Source: Progne subis subis (lineage: Eukaryota > Chordata > Aves > Passeriformes > Hirundinidae). Taken from it: a stretch of DNA of 64,000 nt. The position numbers and the translations under genes are program-made. This document shows positions 1 to 13,300 of this stretch, one piece after another (position 1 is the first letter of the stretch; every line of letters starts with the position of its first letter). The notes beneath the pieces are model-generated. The model did no database searches, was not told where the DNA came from, and saw only the letters and a program-made list of their open reading frames with translations. The stretch is from NCBI GenBank assembly GCA_022316685.1, contig JAKJHU010000046.1:6981001-7045000 (forward strand), given 5' to 3'.

Positions 1-3000
1 TCGATTAAGGCCTTTTTCCATTGTCTCTACATTATATTAGTAATATGGAAACTCGCTCATTTTTAATCAAATTCAAATTTGATTGCTTTCCCTTTAACCT
101 TGCGTACTTGTTAATTTTATTCTAAGCTCTTGAACATTCTCTTCCCTGGAGAGATTTCTTTTGCAGATGAATTAATGTAATCAGTTAGATAACAATTTAT
201 ATGTTTCAGGTGCAAGTTGTTTTTAAATAAAAAAAATATTTAAATTACTTTTCTTTGGGAACCTGAAGGCCTGCTTATTCACTTGGGGATTGTGGTAAAA
301 ATGATTGAACAAACATTTTTATCGTTGTCAAAACAAGTTTCATTTTCATTATACTAAGTTATCTTGAAACCAATATTTAGTATAACACTTGGGTGACTAG
401 CTTATTGTTACTTAGATAGCCCAGTGATAGGCACCATAGAAAGAACAAAAATAGGTAGTACACTAAACTATAAATGGCAAACATTCTCAGTCTCCTCCTC
501 CTTTACTATGAATACAACTGAAAATCTTCACATTGGTGGTAATCTCTTAATGGGCTTCAGCTCCTTATCTTGGCTATGAATTAATTATTGATTTTTCAAC
601 TGCAAATACAAGCCTGCCGTGCAGACACTTGTGGCTACAGAAAGAGTGCTCATCTGATGTGAATCAATGGACAGAGGAATATTGTGCGTCAGCAACTGAT
701 CCTTAAAATAAACAAAATGTCACTTAAAGATTGTAAAAACAACAAACAAAAACCCATTTGATTTTTAGTGTTGCAAATGGAACACTGTGCCAATTTTGCT
801 CTGCATAACAAGTCTCAAAAACTCTCCTGGGAATGTTTATACTGTGTTTCTATCCAGATTTCATATCTGCTTTGAATTGTGACAACAGTTTGACCGTTTT
901 CATGTTAAAAGTTTCCTGCCTTTGTCATGAAAGGCGCTTTTCATCAATACAGACAAGAGTCATAACAGGAATTCAGGACTATTGCTGCAAACTTTATGAG
1001 CACCTGCCTGGAAGCGCTTGAGCCCCAGCACCAGCCCTACGTTCCCCCTCAGCCCACGTCTTCAGCCTGCATCTGAGTGCAAGGATGGCAGAGAAAGGGC
1101 TCTGCTAAAATGCTCCTGGAGATGACTGTCTCACATCCCAGTCCGTTTTGGTCAGCAACCATAATTATGTAGTGGTTCTTTCAAATATCACCTGACAGAG
1201 GATTTCAGAATGGACTGTAACTGTCCTGCTAATCTTAACTGCACATTTCAGAGCCGCTGGGAATGCCACAGAAATGCTGAGAACATTAAGCTAGCTATGC
1301 TATCAGTTACAAAAGATATGTACATGCTTAAAAATTTGGGGGGAAAATTATTACTTTTCTGTTCTAATACGATAGAATAAGAACTTTTGCAGGTGTGCTC
1401 AGATCCTTCCGCAGTGTGAAAAGCAAGCAGTATAAAACATTTTAAAAAGGTTTTTATGTGTCTCAATACACATACATTTGTATACATAAATGGAAAAAAC
1501 TTGAAAATTAAGAGCTCACACACATACTTGCATTTCAGTTTGTGTTTTGATTTTTTTACATTGAACACTGCAGAGCAGTTTGCTGTTTCCACACATACCC
1601 CCTCAAGTCAAGTAAACTACTCATGTCCCAGTATCTTGAAATATATTGACTTCCCCTTATGGAAAATTCTATTTGAATTATAAGACCATGCATAATACTG
1701 AAATAATACTGATCAGGCAGAAGTCACAGTGTCTTTGACTAGAAGAATTAGTTACCTCAAAATTCCATTGCAATGAAAAGAAGTCAGAAAGTATGACTGG
1801 CCTTTCAGGTTGTTTTAATTGAATAACGAATAGACTCAACTTCCTTTTTTTTCAAAGTCTAGTCAAATAGTGATTATGCAAAGTGTACAATTCTAAACAG
1901 CTAATTAAGCAGCAAACCCAAATCTTTACAGCTGAATAAGCTGCTTGAAAAAAAGGAAAAAAAAAAAAAAAAAAGGCAAAAAAAAAGGCAAGCCAGAAAA
2001 CCTGTGTCTTGTGTACTATTTTAAAACAAAATCATCAGCTTCTCTAGCAATTCATCTCTCCACAGAGTTTTATCTGTGCAAAAACCAGTGATCTACAGGA
2101 TTCAGTATATTTTTCTGTCAGAGCACTCTCTGTCTGAAGCTCCCAGGGGAGACACTGTTTCCTAATCAAGAAAGTAAACCATCAAGAAGGTACAAGAATA
2201 ATGCAAACCACTGTGATACAACTCAGCTTTCCAGTATCTCTGTTCAGGACGAAAACCCAATTACGTCACACCAAAGAAACGAGAGCATCTCAAACTTTTC
2301 CAAAAGTCATTTTAACGCGACCTATGAGTTGGTTGTACTTTCTTTCCGTCATATATGTACAGAAAACAAGAACAAAATATAAAAATATGTTTGAATAATA
2401 GTCATATACTTTGGGAGACATGGCAGGATCTCCTAATAACTGCATAGTAAAAGACAATTTTGAACTTTTTCCTTGAAGAAGTCTAGACTTCTAGGACCAT
2501 ATAATTCCACTGGGTTTACAGAACTATTCAGCACAGTGAAAAAGCATACCCCAAAAATGAAGTATTTGTCTATGCTTCCTACAGCAGTGACCTTTTTAAT
2601 GTTATCATAGACTTACTCTGGTAAAGCCAAGAGTAGTGGCAGGGTTTGTTTTCAGTGCCTACTTCAAAAGTCCTGGGATTCTCTGGACATTGATCAGTGG
2701 AGTGTAATTTCTTTAAACTTCAGCAAAAAGCTACCAACTGTCATCTTGTAGCACTATTTCTGAAACCTGAAGAGAACCTGAAGTGAATTAATTCTTGGTC
2801 AAGCACCACATTAGTCCGTCACAGAAGGTTAGCTCCTCAACAGTGTAATTTAATGCCTTTAGGTGCTCATTATGCGCACTGATGGACACACTCACCTATG
2901 AGGAAACAGCCATCACTACCCAGGACCCATTTTGGCAGGAATTGCATTTGCAGTACTTTCTTTTTAATCACATGTGGACTGCTTCTTTCCAGCTAGCCGT

Positions 3001-6000
3001 TATTGTAGGCAGCTTGTGTTCAGAGCTGAATAAAAGCTAGTAAGCTTCACACAAACAGGCACCAAAACCCCTTACCACTCTCTCTTACTTCATGAGGGAA
3101 CACTTAGTAATGTCTGGATTAGGACACTTAGTTACTAAACCCATTTTATCAATTTAATTTTCACAAACCTCCCAGCATTTGTTTAAACCTTTTCTCCACA
3201 TTTACATTTGTTTAATGGTGCAATATTTTGTGATGCAGGTGATCAGTCGCTGTTGGGATACATGCACTTTTAAACAAAAAAAAAAAGCAATTCTTAAAAA
3301 TATTTCTGTAATTAAAAAAAAACAAACAAACAAAAAAAAACCCTCAATGATTTTCCCATCTTTTATGAGAGAAAAACCACTATGAATAATGGGCACTATT
3401 GCTAGATCTTTACCTTAGCAGCCAGGAATGCTGATTCAAGTACTTTGCTTATATTATCCCGTTATCTGGGAGTGGGGTCTTCAACAGTACAGAAAACTAT
3501 GTGAGACATTCTTGATACTCTATTTAACTTACTTTACTATGGCTCCGAGGTGTTAAGTGAAGTCTGTCACTGTCCCAGAAAAGTTCCTTAACTCTGTGGC
3601 TTTCACAAACTTATATAACCCATTTATCTTCCAATTCACCTGGGGATTACAGAGAACCTCAGCTGAGTTGCAGCTTTTAATGAGCTTACCCAGAGCACAA
3701 GGCTGAGATATCCGGAGTGTTCCTCCTCTGCGAGGCCATGGCTCAGACAGGGGGACAAAGACAACTGTGGCAGAGCACAAGCCGGACCTGCTTCCCTTCT
3801 TCCTCTAGCCAGACAGCCAGGAAAAGGCTGGTTGTTCAATTTGTGTATATCATTTCCTAAACATGGTGGATCACTGAATGTCAGCTAAGTCACAGCATCA
3901 AATTTTCACCTGTGCTGAAGGTTAAGATGCTCGGTTAACAAGTACTGTGAGGTTACAGTACCTCAAAGGGCATGCTCAGGTTACCTACAGTTACCTGGAG
4001 AAACTGATGAAAATTCGATTTCCCAGCAAATTTAAGTTAACCTGAGTGCCTGCCATGACTGAAAGATGCAGCCCTGTACCTGCTCAGCTGAGTGTTCTTA
4101 GCGTGCCTCTTTGAGTATGAGCAGTCAGGAAACTATGCAGCCAGATAGCTCAGGGAACTTCTGCTGAAAATTAACCTGAAGAAATACAAATAAAGTGGTT
4201 AGTTCTCACTAGCGGGAGTTTTCACAAAGAGTGTGGGAACGATGACTGCGGAGAAAAGGGCCACAAAAACTATTTTGGCTGCAACTTCTTAAAGGAATGG
4301 TGGTACCATCAGGAAGGGACTGAGAGCTATGCCCGGGCTTAGTGAAAGCTCTTTGCAATGACTTAAAACTGGGTTGTTTTGAAATAGTATGTTTGCCATA
4401 CGTTTCTATGCTGCCTCCTGCTGAGGATGCTAAAGAGCTCAGCAAAGCTCACAGACAGCTCCTTGGTAGGTATTATCACTCCTGTTATACAGGATTGAGG
4501 TTGTGGACAGAGCTTGGATCGTTTGCCTGCAGCAAAAAGCAAGTAAGTGGAAGGGAGACAGAGAAACAAAGCCACTGATCCTTGATTCCCACCACTACGT
4601 TAATTAATAAATCAATTGTGACCAACACGCAGAACATTAAGAAATGCCCCCTGAGCATTTACTAGCAGGTTAGGCAAATGAGCAGCTGCGAAGCCATGCC
4701 AGTTCTTGCTCTGCTGCACAGGCAGAGACTGCAGAGCGCACGGGACCAGCGCCCCTGGGGCTCTGCACCCTCCTCAGGAGGCACCCTGTGAGTCTGGTGA
4801 GCACCAACAAGGGTAGGCAACCCAGGAAAGGCACGAGGTAGGATTTAAGGTGGATAGAACCCCAGCAGATTCTAGCATCAGGTTCACATCCTGAGGGTGC
4901 AGGGTGCTGGCTGGTCTTAACCTTGTCCTGTCCCTGGTGGGGCTCTGCACCCTGCGCAGGATCTTGCTGGTCACGAGATACAGGAGGGAGCCACTGTTTT
5001 GTCATCACTGACAAGTCAAGAGGAGTGTGCAAAGCCCTGGGTGGCTGTTGTTAAGTTATACCACTCCCAGCTGGGAAAACAACTACAACTATAATGCTAT
5101 TGAAGGAGGAGGAAGTATTTGATTTTATTCCGTTTTACAAACATATTCTACGTAAGGGTACAAAAATCTTTGTCTTTGCTTTAAAGCCCATATGAAGCCT
5201 TGCAAAAATATATATTGCAACAGAGAAAGCAATACTTTACTGCTCTGTATAGAGTGGTAAAAATTAGATTAACACCCACTTTATCATAGACCCTGCTCCT
5301 CTGCCTCTCCTTCACGCCGCTTTGTATTGACATGAAGGATGGCACACACTGTGGGGTAATGGATATTCAGATCTCACCTGCTCAGAAGGGAGTTGCTAGT
5401 TGGCTGTTAAGTATTTTTATCTTGTGGTTTTATAGCCTCCCCTACAACAAGCAAACAAGATGCTTCTGCCCTTGAAACCCTGCAGGTTGCAGAGGTAACG
5501 TGGCCCTTTGAGGTGGCACCAGAGAAGTAACAAGAGCTGACGTGCACAAAGCATCTGTGTACACCAAGTAATATTTGGTGTGTACTGACTCATTTTCACC
5601 TGTTTTAAGTATTAATAGTGGTGTTTGTAAGTACTTTTTTTTTCTTTTTGCAGAAGTCACCTTAACATCCTATTGTACAAAATTCTCTTTTCATCTCTCA
5701 AAAATTTCTGACTGAGGATACAGTTATTGATAACATATACCTAACCAAAAAAAAAAAAATTAAAAAAAAAAAATTCCAAACTCTTCTTTCAGCTAGTTCC
5801 AAATATGCTATATTTCATTCACCCAGACTTTGGGCAATGTCTGCTGTTCATTTTTTGGAAAAAATATCACACACAAGAAAGACTTGGGCAGAACAGAGGC
5901 ATTGAAACTTAAAAGTGTGTGATGCAGCTCCTTCTCCTAATAGGGGGGAGAGATTTGATTTCCCTGGCATTGTCCCTTCGCTGTGTGTATGAGCAGGAAG

Positions 6001-7917
6001 GTCTTTCCCGGTCTGATCACTGTTGCTGGCCTCAACACCTCTTAGATACCTTGTCTCACAAGTTTTCTGTCTGATGCTAGGGGAAGGCTTATTTTTTTTA
6101 CTCCTCACAAACATTTCTAACCACTAATAGAAATGCTGGTTTATTGACACAGAAAACTGACTCATCAGAATCAGGTATTTCTGTGAGAACCTTGCAGCAG
6201 GATAACAGTGATGGCAGCCACAGGGGATAGGAACACTACCTAACAAACCTGAGTGACACATTGCTTCAGGGTCTCTTTGTGTCCAGCTCGTTCACAGAGG
6301 CTCACACATCTCTGCAGCTGCTCTTGTTCTGCCTCGGCAGAAGCCCAGGAGTGGGAGTAGTGACAAGGACGGGACAGAAGTTCTTTCAAGGAGAAGGGTA
6401 ACCTGTGTCCTGGCAGACAGCAGTTCAGCTCTTCATCACTTCCCAGACGCCAGGGGAACACCAGTCTGGAGATCTTAATCAAGGAAGCATCTGGATGTCC
6501 CATTTTACTGCCTTTCCCAACTAGCTAGCATGCCAAGGGATTCCTGTCAGTTCCTACACCAGGATGGGCATGAAACTGACCCATGACATTTAGACTAAAT
6601 GAAGTCATAAAAGGAGAGGAGCAATGTCTGAAACCATTCACTGGGCATGGATTGCCATCAAAAGTGACCTACGGTAGGAGAGCTTTTCTAGACAGGAATG
6701 GGAGCTAAAAATGGGGGCTCCAACACCTCATCAGTGTCACAGAGTTTGGCAGATCCTCTTTCTTTAAGTTCCCACTGCATGATACCCGGGCACAGACACT
6801 AGCAAACATTGTGGGAGGAGTGACTATAATAAATAATCTGTGTTAATCATGGAACTTTATAAAAGAAAATAAACACCGTAGGAGTAATGATTTCCCACGT
6901 CATTTTATCCTCTGAACTTTCTGGAGCTGATTGAACTGACATTTTGCCGATATTTACCACAGCTCGATTTCAGACGCATCCGCACGGATTCAGAATAAAC
7001 AACACAGAAACAGTGCAGGAACTTTGAGCTTCCACTACCACGACCAAGAGCAGAACATAACCCAGTGAAGGACATCCTGAGGCCAGACTTGGGAAATGCT
7101 TAGAAGATCCAACACAACCAAACCCTTTCAGGCAGGAGTGCCATACTATAAACAATATATTAAAGGCAACTTCCTAAAACCTTTCCTGGAAAGAAATTTA
7201 TGTCATAGTTAAAGGCATTTCCCCGGCATTTTCATCTTTGTTCTTTCGAACTTTGATAGTGTGGGAAGGAAATCAGACAGCTTGTGGATATTGCTGCTAC
7301 CCTTCAATTCTGCTGATAATAGTTGTGGAAACATACACATAAGAATAACTTCCTGAATGAAACAATATTTAGCGCATATAGAAGCCTTTGTTCTTGCTGT
7401 CTAGAGAATATATAGTTATACACAATTATGATGACTTTTACATGACCACTAGGATGTGTGAATGCTCTCTTTGAAAAGTGAAAAGCAGCCAAATCAGGTG
7501 GGTTTTTCCACACAGAAGGGACAGATACGTGCTAGCTCCATTTTTCTTAAGCCAGTTTTATCATAACAGGAAGTATTACTCATTCTAAAATTGAAGCTGA
7601 ATTATTTTATAAAAAACCTACGATGAACAGTGGACAGAACTTTCCCCTTTTATTTTAATACCTCGAACAAATTGTTCAAAAGAAGCAGCCAATGTGTCAC
7701 TAGCTGAAATACATTCAGTCACAGGACTGAAGACATAGGGGGTTGATATTTCTGCCCTCACAATTACAGAAAACCTACACGATTTTTTTTGACTCGGGCA
7801 TAAAAAGATGAGAAATTTATGACAAATAAATATGTCACAGCAAGATGATAAAAATATGAGGCAATTAATTTTTCCCCAGTGTTTAGACTTTCTAATTTTG
7901 TAAAACAGTAATAACTG
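1..7917. other. Intergenic DNA, no gene recognised
   Basis: AT-rich unique sequence. It contains short homopolymers (an A run at 1957-1974), an A/C tract near 3311-3343 and another near 732-755. A GC-richer patch at 4680-5040 holds a diverged direct repeat (4757-4779 and 4939-4961, two mismatches over 23 bases) and an inverted partial copy near 4890-4902. Frames here are all under about 125 codons and resemble nothing known. Confidence 0.5.
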
Positions 7918-7990
7918 GGGAATATAAAAATGGCCATATTGGGTCAGACCAAAACTCCACGTAAGCAAGTATCCTCCAGGAGTTACAACT
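7918..7990 (-). mobile_element. Old CR1-family LINE 3' end fragment
   Basis: The reverse complement of about 7928-7975 reads like the 3' terminus of an old sauropsid CR1 subfamily (a GGTCTGACCCA-ATATGGCCA-type block preceded by a degenerate GGATACT region). Only some 60-70 bases are recognisable, so the boundaries are approximate. Confidence 0.55.
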
Positions 7991-10189
7991 GTGCTGGATA
8001 ATTAAGAAAGAGGGCAAGAACAAAACAATGAGAGAAAAATAAAACTAAACAAAACCAAACAAGGTGAAATAACTTCTTACAAATGTATACAATTACCCAC
8101 TTATTTCATCAGAAATGCTGAAGGACAAGAAGGACCCAAGCACTAATCCTCATATAATGTCTCCAGAAGGAAAGCAAGGGAGCAAACTGGACCAGAAGTA
8201 AATTAGGAAAAAAGAGACAACAGGTGTTCCCTATTTTTGTTTGGGGTGCGTGAGAAGTAGGATTGTCATTTCCTGAAGCAAAACTCAGACCCCATAAGAA
8301 ATCCTGGGGGCTGTAAATTTATTAAGCTTAGCTTTTCCCTCCTCTACACTGGAACATGAAGATCTTATTATATGCTCATGTTTCACCTGTACTGCATATT
8401 CAGCAATTTTATTTTCTAGGCTACATGACTTTTGACCTTGCACATGCTAATGCAAAATGCTGTCTTTAATGCCTCTTTCATTTGAAATCAATACAAAATT
8501 CTGATGTTACCTAATGGGTTAAACCCCACATAATTTTCCCTTCCCAGGTCAGTATATAACATTTATCCAACACATCTCAACAGGATGACTTGAATCTGAC
8601 ACTGAATGGAAACAAAGCATGCTTATTGCTTTTTCCAAATTTTAGTATATATATGTAGCATTTAAGATTAAGTGCCTTTTTTTTCCCCTTAGTAGAACAT
8701 TTCTTCATTCTAAAGAGGGATTTTATTCACTTTATTTCTCCTCTGACTGGCAAAGTTAAGAGAAGTCTTTGGTTTCTTATACCAGACATGACAAATTTCA
8801 AGTACAAGGATTCAAATTCCCCTCACTCTTCACACCTTGCATAGTTATTCACCCTAATCCAAGGTCTGAATTAATTGCATCTGATATTTATAAAATTAAA
8901 TACAGCAAAAATTAGACCTGCAGATTTAAATTTATACTGTTTTGAGGCGCTTTATGCCATATCAGAGAACCATAATAGACTTCACCAATGGTAACAAAAA
9001 CAATGTTTTATTTCATTTATTTCAGCCTAAGATGGCAAGGACATAATCATATCTGTTTCTCCATCCTCCCAGTTGCCTGGGTAAACAGTAAGCATTTACA
9101 AGATCGAGGCATGTGGGGAGCGGTGTCTCTCAGTGCTTAATTAGAGAAGCAAAGTAAAAATAACTTCTGCATTAAACACGTTAGCTTTAAAGTTTGACCA
9201 AACCTAAGTGCTTTTTAAATTGAAGCCTGTAAAGTATCCTGCTGACTGCTCGTTTATTCTTTCTGAGTATACTTGAGATTATAACCTTAATCTATATTCA
9301 TAATTTTATTCTAAATCTTAACCTAAGAGTGTCTCTTGCTTTGGTTTTCTGACTGGAAGACTGAGCTGTGTTATTATTGGGATGAGACATTGCTGACAGT
9401 CAAATCTCCAGGAGGAGACCAGCATGGCATTGTCCACCTCAGAGGCAGGGAGGGATTTTATTCAGAAATTCACTGGAGGCAGTTAGGCTAAAACCAAACA
9501 CTTCTGGAAATCTCATCCTAGTCAGGACGAATAGTCAGGCTATTTAAATCATGCTCTGCTTTGCTCTCTTAGGTGAATACACAGAAGTTTGGCACTCTCT
9601 GACCTGCCCCATCTAGATGGTGGATAGGTAAATAATACACCGGCCAGCCACCATGCTGGCCAATGAGTATGGCACCAGTGCAGGGCTCGTGTGGGAAATC
9701 AAAGGAGACAAGAAGCGAAAAAAGAAGTTGTGTAAGTTCTTCCTGCCCTCCCTTGGTCTATCTCTTTTTTTTTTTTTTTTTTTTTTCTCCACCTACATCA
9801 TCGCCCCATTAAAGCTGTGGCCAGGGCAACCCTGAGAACTGTGCATGTGAACAGGAGCATCTTCAGCACATTAGAGGACTTCAAAGTATAACATTCACCT
9901 TTTCCAGTAACAATGTTAAAACTGTGAGTTGCTCTGTTCCAGAGAAATCAGAAAATTGAGAAAAGCATATTTGTTTTACACATCACACAGGTTCTTATTT
10001 GCATTACACTACTTTTAATCCCTAGATGCACTTTCCAATTTCTCTTTGACAGTGTTACAGGGTCTTTGCCTCTTTTTTTTTTTTTTTTCAAATGAAATAC
10101 CAGATTATCACATGATAGCAAGAAGTGAGACTGAAAATGAGCTCTAAAACCTGGTGCAATAAAGAGTGCACTGCGAAGAGCTGGCGACA
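7991..10189. other. Intergenic DNA, no gene recognised
   Basis: AT-rich unique sequence with an A/C-rich tract (8038-8066), a T run of 22 bases (9765-9786) and a shorter T run near 10072-10088. The 8850-9340 part is repeat-free and AT-rich. No exon or repeat family recognised. Confidence 0.4.
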
Positions 10190-10262
10190 CCTCTGTTGTG
10201 TGACCCTGGGCAAGCCTGTGCCTTTTTGCTCCCTTTCCGCTGAGTAAATAGATGCCAGAGGG
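10190..10262 (+). mobile_element. MIR-like SINE remnant
   Basis: The GTGTGACCCTGGGCAAGCC core followed by a pyrimidine-rich stretch and CCGCTGAGTAAATAGATG resembles the central CORE region of MIR (GTGTGACCTTGGGCAAG, then CTCAGTTTCC-type sequence). It is short and diverged. Confidence 0.5.
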
Positions 10263-12779
10263 GCAACTCTCTGTGTACCGAGCTCACACGTGAAAGCTGC
10301 TGAGACAGTGAGATCACAGAGACCTTTGCTTTGGTGTCATCATCCTGGAAAGACACAAGTACTGAATCAAAGGCATCAGGTCTTTCATGTGAATAAAGTG
10401 CTGATCCCACAAGCTCTGAGGCCTCTGCTGACTGGCACTGCTGAGCACAGAGGAGCTGCCTTTCCACCAGGTCAGCAAACAAAAGGTGCTGTTCCAGTGG
10501 TCCCAGAGGCTGACGTCTCCTCTGCAGGTTCCTATGAGAATGTCAATCTCCACGCTAGCACAAGCGCTGACCTCAACCCACCACACAGATTGTTTTGGCT
10601 TGATGATGATCCAGAAATATAAGTTATATTAGAGAATTTGTAGCTCCAGTGGTTGGGCCTGGAGCGCAGGAGGAAAGCAGCTACCTGGGCTTGTCAAACA
10701 CACACCACGAGATTGGTGTTGGTAGAAGGGAAGCTCTTTATCACTTTTAGCTACACAGATGACTCCATTTCCTAGCTGGAGGAGGTCTCCAGGCCCCGAG
10801 AGTGTTTCTGCCCCTCCTCCTGGGCCCTGCAGGGAGGACATGTTCTCTGACAGCCCCCGAAAGCTGCCACGGCATCCAGCAGAGGCAAAGCCACCGCGCC
10901 CCTGGGGACAGTGCAGGGGGCGGAAGGGTGAGCCCAGGGAAGGAAGGAGTGGGTGGACTGCAAGTATGCACAAATATGCATGACTCTCCTCCCACCTTCT
11001 AGTGGGTCTTACTGGAGAAATTGTTTTAATTCCCCATCTTCTGCCCTTCCCAAAGCAGAGGGAGAAACTGAGGCCCTGTTGCCCAAATCCCCACCGATCA
11101 CAGGGAAGGATTATTGTACCCTTGGGCTGCTCATGGCTGAACACTATCAGCAAGAACAGGACTGGCCAGGAAAAGAGAAAAGTAGCACCTGAATTTCCTG
11201 AAACAGTTTGTGTCCTCAGATTTCAGACATCTCCACTGTCAGCTGTCAGTGTTGGAGTTATTTTTCCTTCTGTTTTGGTGGGGGCAAAACTAATTTATGC
11301 CCGTAAATTGAAAAGCACCGTTTTCAACATCCTGAGTAGCTGACTTCACATTCTTTCCATACCAAAATCCAGACACCAAAGGTAAATGCTTATTTAGCTC
11401 ATGCAGCTAGTGACATTGGCTTCAATGGGATCAATCAGAAAAAAAAAAAAGGAAGGAAAATATGCAGGATGAGTTATACTCTTCACAAGTCAATGATTTG
11501 ACTGTCCTTGTGCTTCTGGAGACAGGGCGAAGTTCAGGCTTGACCTGAAATTCTGCCATTCATTTTGTTTCGGAAAATGTGAAAATGTGAAAATTAGGCA
11601 CAGATAGACACAGATATCATATTTCTGATGGTGATACCACACTGACACTGAGACTGTTGTGCAACTCACTCACTAATTATCCAAGAGTGCTTCAGCCAGT
11701 CCTGCAGGAAGCCATGCCCTGCCAGTGCGGGTGAGGGACCGAGCACCGCCCCTGTGAGGAGCCCTTCTTGCTGGTGCCACTGCTGTCTTTTTATTATTAT
11801 TTTACCGATTTTGATAGAACTAGTAAAGCTCTAATTCTGTGAGCAGCAAGAAATTTCTGATGAAATGGAAGGTTTCACGGGAGAAACACAACTCCCTGTC
11901 TTGTTTTTAACTCCTCAGGCTGTCCCGGCTGTCCCAGCAGTGCTGAAGCCCAGTGAGCAGATGGGGGACACAGCATCCACTCCTAAAGCCACGAAAGATG
12001 GAGATGGACTAGGAATAAGTGTCAAATAAAGTGCTTCATTTATAACAAGATATTCCCAATGCAGATCTTTTGAGCACAGGTGCAGCATACAGGATATGCC
12101 TGGCACTGACATAGCCACGTAATATGTAAGAGCAGGGGTGCAGGGTAATACGCTGCCCATTCTGACAAGCCTGCCTGGGTAAAAGCACACACCTGGATGG
12201 GGGGTGTAGAGCTAGAGAATTCTCTGGAATCATCTTGTCTGGTCAACAGGGACCATATAATTTGGTCCATTTCTGTTTTTCCTTTTTTTGTGGAAAACCT
12301 TTTTTCTTGCTACCAGTGCATAAAGGATTTTTTTTTTTTTTTAAATGCCCAAGCAAGGGGAAAAAAGGCCCTATGAAGAAGAGGCTCAAAATAAGGGAAG
12401 AAGTAGAAATCCAGAGGTAGTTTTAACTCCAGTTTCAGCTACTTTGACAGAAAGAATGCAGTATTTCGATAACTTTTGGCCACTTAGTCAATTTAAGCTA
12501 TTTTTGTACCATTAAAACCTGATTTATAGTCTAGAACTTATCTACTGTAATACAGCCAAATGAACTTTAGAGATCAACCTGTTATAAAATTATCAAAACC
12601 AAAGGGTTTAGGCAAAAGACAACAGACTCCTCTCCGTAGCAGCACAAGTGCTACAAGAGGCAGCTGTAATGGCATAAATGGACATTTTATCAGCTTTCTG
12701 TCAGGGACTGACAAAATCATGTCAAATGAGGCATTAAAGCTCTAGTTTTGAAAAGTGTGATAAATACCAGCTAATCTAC
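10263..12779. other. Intergenic DNA, partly GC-rich, no gene recognised
   Basis: 10600-11150 is GC-richer and open in several frames (up to 174 codons on the minus strand) without recognisable motifs or matched splice sites. The rest is AT-rich unique DNA with a T run at about 12329-12342. Confidence 0.4.
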
Positions 12780-13300
12780 TGACATAATATATAATGAGTC
12801 AAATATTTAGTTTTGCATTAAATCTAAATCCAACATTAGAGCATTTCCTCTTGATTAAAAAGGATAAAATGTAGATGCTATTTTATGCTCCAGTTCCCAC
12901 ATGTAATTAATGCTCCACATTGAGAGCTGTTTCTGACATTATAAATGTGTTAGTAAACATGTCAAGGAAAGGGGGGAGGCACAAAGGAAACAAGTGCAAA
13001 ATCTATATGCTTAATTCATATTCCTCCATTTGCAGTGGCTAATATGTTATTGCAGAGACTATTTGCAGACACTTGCCCTGCCAGTGAGCAGCTAACTTCC
13101 CTGATTGCTTGTATAAACAGTCTTCCAGATCAGGAGACAGACGTTGTAAGGGAGTTCATAGCTAATTTAATTTTAGTATCATTAGGAATTAAAAGCAGGG
13201 CATTAATAGATTCACAATACATGTTGGCTAGGCAATATAAGCATTGTATGATGTGACTATTAAAAGCCTTAGTATTTGTGAGTTGTCACATGGAAAGGTT
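12780..13300. promoter_or_regulatory. Candidate conserved non-coding element, or possible lone exon
   Basis: Unique AT-rich sequence crowded with TAAT/ATTA cores (for example around 12900-12915 and 13160-13205). It also holds a 73-codon open stretch (13035-13256, ATG at 13044) preceded by a good acceptor (CATTTGCAG ending at 13035) and containing an internal GTAAGG donor-like site at 13146. The translation matches nothing I recognise. I favour a developmental enhancer over a coding exon. Confidence 0.35.

Noticed and set aside
10629..11153. 174-codon minus-strand frame in a GC-richer patch
   Set aside because: No homology recognised, overlapped by open frames in the other orientation, and no promoter or splice context.
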